A DNA stretch of 13,972 bases from BM524 sp041554435 (GTDB lineage Bacteria; Bacteroidota; Bacteroidia; Bacteroidales; F082), in the NCBI GenBank assembly GCA_041554435.1, contig JBFFLX010000093.1, positions 1 through 13,972 on the forward strand, in the 5' to 3' direction. Each line of letters starts with the position of its first letter. The stretch's first letter is position 1. Both the position numbers and the translations under genes were made by a program. Under the pieces are notes generated by a model that saw only the letters and a program-made list of their open reading frames with translations, searched no databases and was not told the origin of the DNA. Positions 8,584-13,972 of the stretch are shown one piece after another.

Positions 8584-11365
8584 AGTTACCCAGTTTGAAA
8601 TTGTATGTTAGAGAAACTATTGGAGCGCCGAATATTGATAATTTATAACCTTTTATACTTCCATTTTCAGTTTTAAAATATACTGAATATGCATTGCGTC
8701 TGCCAGTAACATTGTATACCGATAAACTCCAGGATCCATGAATAAGTTTGTTCTTTTTTAGGTTTCCTTCCAGGTTCACTGCTAAATCCAGTCTGAAATA
8801 ATCAGGTAAACGGTATTCGTTACGACCAGAATAATATGTTATCTGAGTACCATCCTGATAGAATATTGCAGTTGGATATGTTATTGGTCTTCCTGTGCTA
8901 TAAACAACGTTTCCGCTAAAACTGAGCCTCCTCGATAATTTGTAGTTCATTACCAAATTAAAGGCATGTGGTTTATCGTAATTTGCCGGGTATTTATTTC
9001 CAAAATTGATGCTGGTAATTTCTGATTCTCCTTTTACTAATACGCTTGATGAAGAATAAGTGTAGTTAAGCCAACCATTAAGTTTTCCGCTCGGCTTTTT
9101 TAGCATAAATTCAATTCCGTAAGCATCTAAATTTCCTTGTAAAATTTCTGTTTCCACCACTTCTGTCACTAATAAATCTGCGCCATCTTTATATTCTACC
9201 AAGTTTGCAACTTGTTTATAATATGCCTCTACTGAAAGTTCGATGGAGTTTTTAAAGAAGTTACTAAATACACCTACAGAATACTGGGTTCCCTTCATGG
9301 GCTCTATATATTTATCACTCAACTTCCACTTATCGGTTGGCGACATAGCTATGGTATTCGATAGCATAAAAATGTACTGATGAATTTGGCTGAAGCTGGC
9401 TTTAACAGATAAATTTGGATTTAGAATATACTTTGCTGCAAGGCGGAAATCGGGATTTATATGCGATTTAATTTGTTGATTATTACCATAATGTGTAGTG
9501 TCGATTATATTTTCTATGAGATATGGTTGGTTAGGAATATAGTTATATACATCCTGTGGACCCAAATAAGTATAATAGTTTAATCGTATTCCTCCGTTTA
9601 TGGCAAACACGGGATTTATATTCCATTCTTCATCGATATAAATGCCTGACTCAAAACCTTTTTCCTGTCCTAAATTTACAGGAACAACCGATGATGAATC
9701 GTTAAGCGGCAAATGCTTACCGCGGTTCAGATTGTATAATATACCATTAACACCGAAAGAAATATTATGCTTATCATTAGGCCGTATTGTAAAGTGAGCC
9801 CTTACTTCATTATGTAAAAGATTATAATCGTTTTTATATGCAGCCCAATTAAGTTGTTTGTTTTCTTCATTGAAATTGTAATTACTGAAATCGTAGATTA
9901 ATTGAAAATTGTGTTTATTCTTTAAAATATGATCCCATGTAAGTGAAGCACCTACATTTTGGTAATTATAATCTGATTCAGAAACTAAACTAATATCATC
10001 CTGACTATAATAACTTACAAGTTTAAGTTTATCTTTTGGAGATAAGGCAATAGAGAAGTTTGCAATAGCGTCACCAAAAGTCCCTTTGGAATGACTAATT
10101 TCATAATTGTCAATCATCCCCAGTATCCAGTCGGAATAAGTTGATCTTACAGCAACAAGATAACTACTCTTATCCTCCTGGAAAGGTCCTTCCACCATAA
10201 AACTTGCAGTAATAGGACTAATTCCTCCTCTTAATGAGAATTTCTTTTTATTTCCCTCTTTAGTTGTAAGATCAAATATTGAAGAGAGGCGTCCTCCGTA
10301 TTTGGCAGGGATATTACTTTTATACAATTTAAAACTGCTCATTGCATCGGGTGTAAAGGCCGAGAAGAAACCGAATAAATGTGAAGTATTGTAAACAGGT
10401 ATACTGCTTAAATAAAAGATATTCTGGTCTGCCGGACTACCTCTGACATTGTAGCCTGAGGCTCCTTCGCCAACTGTTTGAACCCCGGGAAGTAATAATG
10501 CAACCTTAACAATATCCCGCTCCCCCATAACAGATGGTATTTCCTTAATACTTTTTGCGTTTATCTTATCGAAGCCCATTTGGGTGCTCCTGATATTGTC
10601 TTCCTTATCTGATTTTATTACTACTTCATTTAAAGCATATACTTTTTTCTCAAGATATATTTCAACTCTGCCTTCGGATAAAACTTCCAATTGATATTTT
10701 TCTTCTTTGCCTTCTATACTGTTTACTTTAACAGAGTATTTTCCTTTTTTAATTTTAATTGAGAAATACCCCATTTCGTTGGTTGTAGTTCCTGTTTGCA
10801 GTTCTTCAAAATATAAACTTGCACCTACAATTGGATTTCCATTTTCAATAAATCTTACAAAACCATCTATTTCTACATTTGTTTTGCCTATACCCCTTTT
10901 TTTATCTCCTACAACTATATTTCTTGTTATCAGCGCTTTACGAGTGGTGAGATAATTGTTTAATTCGTTTTGTTTTCTGTGTTCTTCAATAAACTTATCG
11001 GCATCATTTTGAATTTTAAAAAAATTTGACGGCAATGTCAATTTTACGGATTCGTTTTTGGTAATAAAAATATTACCATCAGTATCCATGCTAAATTTCA
11101 AATTGAGAGGAGTTAAATTATTGTTTAATGCTTCGGTAATTGGTTGCTCTTTCTCGATATTAACAATAAGGTTTATCAAACTGCTGTCTTCACTGAAGAA
11201 ATGTAATTCCGACTTTGATTCTACTTTTTTTACAAATTCTTCCCAGGATAAATTATTATAGGTTTTATCGACTTTAAAAGTCGTTTCCTGTCCAAAAGCC
11301 GTATTAAAAATAAGTACAGCAAATAGTAATAAAAGTCGATATTTTAATATATTATATAAATTCAT
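8573..11365 (-). CDS. TonB-dependent outer-membrane receptor with STN-like domain
   Basis: This 930-aa protein has a signal peptide (residues 1-26, ending TAFGQ). Then come an STN/secretin-like region (about 30-105; SWEEFVKKVESKSELHFF...LNLKFSMDTDGNIFI), a carboxypeptidase-regulatory-like domain (about 165-240; GFVRFIENGNPIVGASLYFEE), a plug (about 258-370; VALLLPGVQTVGEGASGYNVRG and NIPAKYGGRLSS) and a barrel to the end. It would import an unidentified ligand across the outer membrane using TonB-ExbBD energy. An STN domain in such receptors often contacts a FecR-type anti-sigma factor, but no FecR or ECF sigma gene lies in this window. The ATG at 11365 overlaps the upstream gene by 14 bases. 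The DUF4249 gene follows with an 11-base overlap. Confidence 0.9.
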   Translation of the reverse strand: MNLYNILKYRLLLLFAVLIFNTAFGQETTFKVDKTYNNLSWEEFVKKVESKSELHFFSEDSSLINLIVNIEKEQPITEALNNNLTPLNLKFSMDTDGNIFITKNESVKLTLPSNFFKIQNDADKFIEEHRKQNELNNYLTTRKALITRNIVVGDKKRGIGKTNVEIDGFVRFIENGNPIVGASLYFEELQTGTTTNEMGYFSIKIKKGKYSVKVNSIEGKEEKYQLEVLSEGRVEIYLEKKVYALNEVVIKSDKEDNIRSTQMGFDKINAKSIKEIPSVMGERDIVKVALLLPGVQTVGEGASGYNVRGSPADQNIFYLSSIPVYNTSHLFGFFSAFTPDAMSSFKLYKSNIPAKYGGRLSSIFDLTTKEGNKKKFSLRGGISPITASFMVEGPFQEDKSSYLVAVRSTYSDWILGMIDNYEISHSKGTFGDAIANFSIALSPKDKLKLVSYYSQDDISLVSESDYNYQNVGASLTWDHILKNKHNFQLIYDFSNYNFNEENKQLNWAAYKNDYNLLHNEVRAHFTIRPNDKHNISFGVNGILYNLNRGKHLPLNDSSSVVPVNLGQEKGFESGIYIDEEWNINPVFAINGGIRLNYYTYLGPQDVYNYIPNQPYLIENIIDTTHYGNNQQIKSHINPDFRLAAKYILNPNLSVKASFSQIHQYIFMLSNTIAMSPTDKWKLSDKYIEPMKGTQYSVGVFSNFFKNSIELSVEAYYKQVANLVEYKDGADLLVTEVVETEILQGNLDAYGIEFMLKKPSGKLNGWLNYTYSSSSVLVKGESEITSINFGNKYPANYDKPHAFNLVMNYKLSRRLSFSGNVVYSTGRPITYPTAIFYQDGTQITYYSGRNEYRLPDYFRLDLAVNLEGNLKKNKLIHGSWSLSVYNVTGRRNAYSVYFKTENGSIKGYKLSIFGAPIVSLTYNFKLGNYDD

Positions 11366-12047
11366 CGCAATACTGCATTATTTTATAGAAGTCGGAATTT
11401 GTGGCCTTGCGGAATTTTATTTTATTTTTTTTAATAAATTTTTTGATATCATGTTTGTGTTCAGGAAAAACTGAAAGCAAATCACGTTTATTACTTATGG
11501 AGATTTTTTTGTTATTTATAAAGAGAAAATTTGAAACTTTGGTTTCAGAATATTTTCCATAGGGGTATTTATTTGAAAAAACTGATAAAAAGCTCTTCGA
11601 ATAGAAATTTCCAAATATAAAATCACCCTCATAAATGAGTTCTAAAAATTGAATCTTATTATCGCTAATACCTTTTTCCTTCAAATTAATAAAGTGCTTA
11701 TTATGTATGTGGAAATCTTTTATATAATTATCACTCAAAGTGATTATTTTACTGCTGTATAAATTGTCAACTTTCAAAATAATCATTTGTTGCTCAATAT
11801 CATATTTTAATAATATATTATTGAATTGTCTTCCCTTTAAATTTATCGTTGAGGGTGTAAATTTATTCTCAATAAAGAAAGGGTTGCCGCTGGCAGAAGG
11901 ATGAGATGAGGTATACGAAGAACCATTTATTAAAATGTCATCAGGACCGTATATTTTTTCACTTATTTCTTTTAAATCTCCCACTTGAGTTTGGCAAAAT
12001 AAGCCTGAAAAGGATAATAGAAATATAATTGTTAAAAAACGGTGCAT
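11352..12047 (-). CDS. Unrecognised secreted protein, first gene of the TonB receptor operon
   Basis: I do not recognise this family with confidence. From ATG 12047 the protein is 231 aa and starts with a signal peptide (about 1-19, FLTIIFLLSFSGLFC then QTQ). It does not have a proper lipobox before that Cys. The mature part contains NPFF and NLKGRQFNNILLKYDIEQQ, a strand-rich pattern I associate with small Bacteroidota exported proteins. It ends in a basic, probably helical region (about 182-230; KRDLLSVFPEHKHDIKKFI then KKNKIKFRK). The longest open frame begins one codon earlier at a TTG (12050). The ATG is preferred. It overlaps the receptor gene by 14 bases, so the two are very likely co-translated, which suggests a role with that receptor. 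It could be a periplasmic accessory factor. Its function is unknown. Confidence 0.7.
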   Translation of the reverse strand: MHRFLTIIFLLSFSGLFCQTQVGDLKEISEKIYGPDDILINGSSYTSSHPSASGNPFFIENKFTPSTINLKGRQFNNILLKYDIEQQMIILKVDNLYSSKIITLSDNYIKDFHIHNKHFINLKEKGISDNKIQFLELIYEGDFIFGNFYSKSFLSVFSNKYPYGKYSETKVSNFLFINNKKISISNKRDLLSVFPEHKHDIKKFIKKNKIKFRKATNSDFYKIMQYCDEFI

Positions 12048-12100
12048 CAAATTGATGGGATTAAAATTAGTAGACTTAATATATATCTGTTTAGTTGCCT

Positions 12101-12108
12101 CAAATTTA
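12101..12108 (-). promoter_or_regulatory. Probable -7 promoter element of the four-gene outer-membrane operon
   Basis: TAAATTTG on the minus strand matches TAnnTTTG exactly and lies 53 bases before the ATG at 12047, which gives a leader of roughly 45 bases. A TTG at the expected 19-21 base distance upstream is not present (the nearest are about 12 and 33 bases away). The -33 part is therefore poor and the site might need an activator. Confidence 0.4.
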
Positions 12109-12147
12109 TGATTTTTTTTACAATGATTTACCCTATCTCACAAGTAA

Positions 12148-12161
12148 ATTGTTAAAACAAT
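12148..12161. promoter_or_regulatory. Small inverted repeat upstream of the operon promoter (possible operator)
   Basis: ATTGTT and AACAAT form perfect 6-base arms around a 2-base centre. Weaker outer symmetry is seen between CCTATCT (12132-12138) and AGAGAGG (12169-12175), six of seven positions complementary. The dyad sits about 40 bases upstream of the putative -7 element, where an activator might bind. It could be chance in AT-rich DNA. No regulator gene is next to it. Confidence 0.2.
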
Positions 12162-12247
12162 ATTCAACAGAGAGGTTTTTAAAATTTTAAGGGATTAAAA
12201 TGAATAGGTAGAAATATACATTACTATTGGGTTTAAGCTGTAAAAAA

Positions 12248-13240
12248 TTATAAAACATTTACATCGAAAGTTTTTCCTTCAATAAACTTCACTGTTTTAT
12301 AATATTTTTCCAGTAATTTTTTGTTTTTTGCCTTATAACCAATTGCATAATTAATTTCATGCTTGGGGACACTAATCTCGATGCTGTTTTTGCTATTAGA
12401 TTTAAGATAGTCATTAAATTTATCGGCCCATATTTCTGTAAGAACCATTTCTTTAAAATTAATATGAAATGGGCCGTCAACTAGTTCATTTCCATTTACT
12501 AAACCTTCTGAAGGATGAAGACCGATTCTTAATACTTTTATGTTTGCATTCATAAAAATTGTAAGGATTGCCTTGGTTTGCACTACTGCATCTTCCAGAC
12601 TAAGGGGCTTATATTTTCCCTTTTTATACCAATTATGCATGGCTGTATCCTTTATTACCAAAGCCGGATATATTCTTGTATTATCCGCTTGCAATTTCAC
12701 TATTTGTTTTGCTGTTGCTATTGCTTTTTCCAAGGTATCGCCCGGTAATCCTATCATCATTTGCAGGCCAAGTTTAAAGCCCATGGATTTGATAAGTTTT
12801 GACGAATTAATAACCTGATCTGCCGTATGGCCCCTGAATGTTTTTTGCAATACTTCATCGTCAAGAGATTGTGCTCCCAGTTCAATGGTGTTTACATGGT
12901 ATTTTTTTAAAATGTTCAATATATCAGTGTCGATATAATCGGGTCGGGTTGAAATCTGTATTCCGTTAACTTCTCCTGATTCGATATACGGTTGAGCAAG
13001 GCTCAAATAATACTCCTGTTCTTCTTTTGGAATCCCGGTAAAACTTCCGCCAAAAAAGGCAATGTTTACGAAACGATTTTTTTCTTTAAAAGAACAAAGG
13101 TGACTTTCAATAGTATGAATAATTTCCTGTTTATCAGGAATAAGGCTCTGTCCGCTAATTTTTTTCTGATTGCAAAAAGCACACTGAAAAGGGCAGGCCA
13201 GTTCAGGAATAAAAATAGGTATATTATAATGCTTAATCAT
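12248..13240 (-). CDS. Elp3-like radical SAM protein without acetyltransferase domain
   Basis: This 330-aa radical SAM enzyme has a CxxxCxxC cluster motif (C16, C20, C23 in CPFQCAFCNQ), which binds the 4Fe-4S centre used to cleave S-adenosylmethionine. GGSFTG at 64-69, STRPDYID at 97-104, ELGAQSLDDEVL at 120-131, RGHT at 136-139 and GLPGDT at 164-169 match the Elp3/HemN-like branch. Elp3 proteins carry a C-terminal GNAT acetyltransferase domain. This protein ends without one, as in the short bacterial group often annotated as elongator complex protein 3-like. A tRNA or cofactor modification role is possible but unproven. The longest frame starts at TTG 13282, but that extension would be encoded by a terminator hairpin. 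The ATG at 13240 (MIKHYNIPIFIPELACPFQC) fits the family start. Confidence 0.85.
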   Translation of the reverse strand: MIKHYNIPIFIPELACPFQCAFCNQKKISGQSLIPDKQEIIHTIESHLCSFKEKNRFVNIAFFGGSFTGIPKEEQEYYLSLAQPYIESGEVNGIQISTRPDYIDTDILNILKKYHVNTIELGAQSLDDEVLQKTFRGHTADQVINSSKLIKSMGFKLGLQMMIGLPGDTLEKAIATAKQIVKLQADNTRIYPALVIKDTAMHNWYKKGKYKPLSLEDAVVQTKAILTIFMNANIKVLRIGLHPSEGLVNGNELVDGPFHINFKEMVLTEIWADKFNDYLKSNSKNSIEISVPKHEINYAIGYKAKNKKLLEKYYKTVKFIEGKTFDVNVL

Positions 13241-13259
13241 TTTAGGCAAAATAAAACAA

Positions 13260-13293
13260 AAAACTGCTGTCTGATAAAACAAACAGCAGTTTT
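13260..13293 (-). terminator. Intrinsic-terminator-like hairpin after the T9SS-protein gene
   Basis: Arms AAAACTGCTGT (13260-13270) and ACAGCAGTTTT (13283-13293) are perfectly complementary over 11 bases with a 12-base loop. Read leftward, the stem is followed by a T-rich run (TTTGTTTTATTTTG). It lies about 107 bases past the stop of the leftward T9SS-protein gene and 20 bases before the radical SAM start. It therefore probably ends the first transcript, though attenuation of the radical SAM gene cannot be excluded. Confidence 0.7.
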
Positions 13294-13399
13294 AATAATA
13301 GAATTGTTTAATAAAACTAAAAAAACTAATTAAAAACTATCATTATACTTTTATTATTTTTTCAAAAAAAATTCAGCAATATTCTGTAATTCACACCAT

Positions 13400-13972
13400 T
13401 TAATTAATGTGAACTATTTTTTCTGATTTGATAATTTTCCCCTTCGATTCTACAGTAAACAAATACAAACCTTCCGGATACTCTTCCAATTGAATATTGC
13501 TTTTTAAGGAATTGTTTTCAACTCTTTTGTTTTCAAGCAATACAACTTTTCCTTGCATATTAGTAAGTTTAAATACTATAGTTTCACTCTTTAAACTACT
13601 GATATCGATATTAAGATAATTTTTAGCCGGATTAGGATATATGCTGATATTTCCAACAATTTTTTCATTTATACCCACACAATTATCAATTGTTACTTCA
13701 AAAGTTTCAGCCATTGTTTCGCAGCCTTCTGTTTTGGTTTCAGTAACATTAACATAAGTTGTAGAGCCTTGGTCAGCAGTCCAGTAAACAGTAATTTCAT
13801 TTGTACCTTCACCCTCAATAATATCACCTCCGTCAACTGTCCAGATGTAATCGCTGTATTCACTGTATGCCACAGTATAAATACCATTATCGTATTGGCA
13901 AACCAGTTCATCACCTGTAATGGAAGGTGCCGGCTCACTATAAACCATTACTTCCAGGCTTGGGCCTGAAGG
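13400..13972 (-). CDS. C-terminal part of a T9SS-secreted protein with PKD/Ig-like domain (5' end outside the window)
   Basis: The reading frame is open to the right edge: the codons before the methionine at 13948 read PSGPSLEV, which joins smoothly to that residue. That methionine is therefore internal, and the gene starts beyond the window. In the visible 190 residues, about 8-100 form a PKD/Ig-like beta domain (ITGDELVCQYDNGIYTVAY, DYIWTVDGGDI, TTYVNVTETKTEGC). Residues about 105-190 are a type A T9SS sorting domain (ISIYPNPAKNYLNID, NMQGKVV, EGLYLFTV, KIVHIN). Such proteins are typically large, repetitive surface or extracellular adhesins or enzymes, and the catalytic or binding part is not visible. 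The likely terminator lies at 13260-13293. Location is the outer membrane surface after T9SS export. Confidence 0.85.
   Translation of the reverse strand, partial: PSGPSLEVMVYSEPAPSITGDELVCQYDNGIYTVAYSEYSDYIWTVDGGDIIEGEGTNEITVYWTADQGSTTYVNVTETKTEGCETMAETFEVTIDNCVGINEKIVGNISIYPNPAKNYLNIDISSLKSETIVFKLTNMQGKVVLLENKRVENNSLKSNIQLEEYPEGLYLFTVESKGKIIKSEKIVHIN

Noticed and set aside
7429..11365. SusC/SusD-type glycan uptake pair
   Set aside because: The receptor has an STN-like N-terminus and the lipoprotein matches DUF4249, not SusD/RagB. No polysaccharide-degrading enzyme adjoins the pair.
12179..12190. Palindrome TTAAAATTTTAA between the radical SAM gene and the operon promoter
   Set aside because: A palindrome made only of A and T in very AT-rich DNA is expected by chance and no site function is indicated.
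13241..13282. N-terminal extension of the radical SAM protein from TTG 13282
   Set aside because: It would be coded by the terminator hairpin and the family normally begins just before the CxxxCxxC region. ATG 13240 is preferred.
1..13972. CRISPR array, tRNA, IS element or phage/defence genes
   Set aside because: I looked for repeat-spacer structure, transposase or integrase motifs and tRNA-like segments and saw none. All sizeable genes have other explanations.

Overview
The window looks like an AT-rich chromosomal segment of a member of the Bacteroidota, probably a marine or sediment Bacteroidales/Marinilabiliales-type organism. The signs are two proteins with type IX secretion (T9SS) C-terminal sorting domains, a TonB-dependent receptor paired with a DUF4249 lipoprotein, a DUF5684 membrane protein, almost no Shine-Dalgarno sequences, and TAnnTTTG-like promoter elements. 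The genus is inference only. I saw no rRNA, tRNA, CRISPR array, insertion sequence, integrase or phage gene. Coding density is very high and no gene-free stretch reaches 300 bases.

Left part (1-5092): a secreted N-acylglucosamine 2-epimerase (AGE)-family protein with a T9SS tail runs rightward. It shares its stop region with a leftward small DUF5684 membrane protein. Next come a leftward acetoacetyl-CoA synthetase (acetoacetate-CoA ligase) and, divergent from it, a multi-pass DUF1295 (steroid 5-alpha-reductase-like) membrane protein whose stop codon abuts the stop of the following leftward operon.

Centre (5093-12047, all leftward): four tightly packed genes with junctions of -14, -11 and +2 bases. 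In transcription order they are an unrecognised secreted protein of 231 aa, a TonB-dependent receptor with an STN-like N-terminus, a DUF4249 lipoprotein with a C-terminal CxxC, and a 777-aa exported protein that combines an MG2-like domain with a plug-like domain but has no beta-barrel. They are very probably one operon encoding an outer-membrane complex with surface or periplasmic partners. The substrate is unknown. This is the most interesting part of the window.

Right part (12248-13972, leftward): an Elp3-like radical SAM protein without an acetyltransferase domain, an intrinsic-terminator-like hairpin just upstream of it, and the C-terminal end of a large T9SS-secreted protein with a PKD/Ig-like domain that runs off the right edge.

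Two genes (start codons at 12047 and 13240) are better started at an internal ATG than at the upstream TTG that makes the longest frame.
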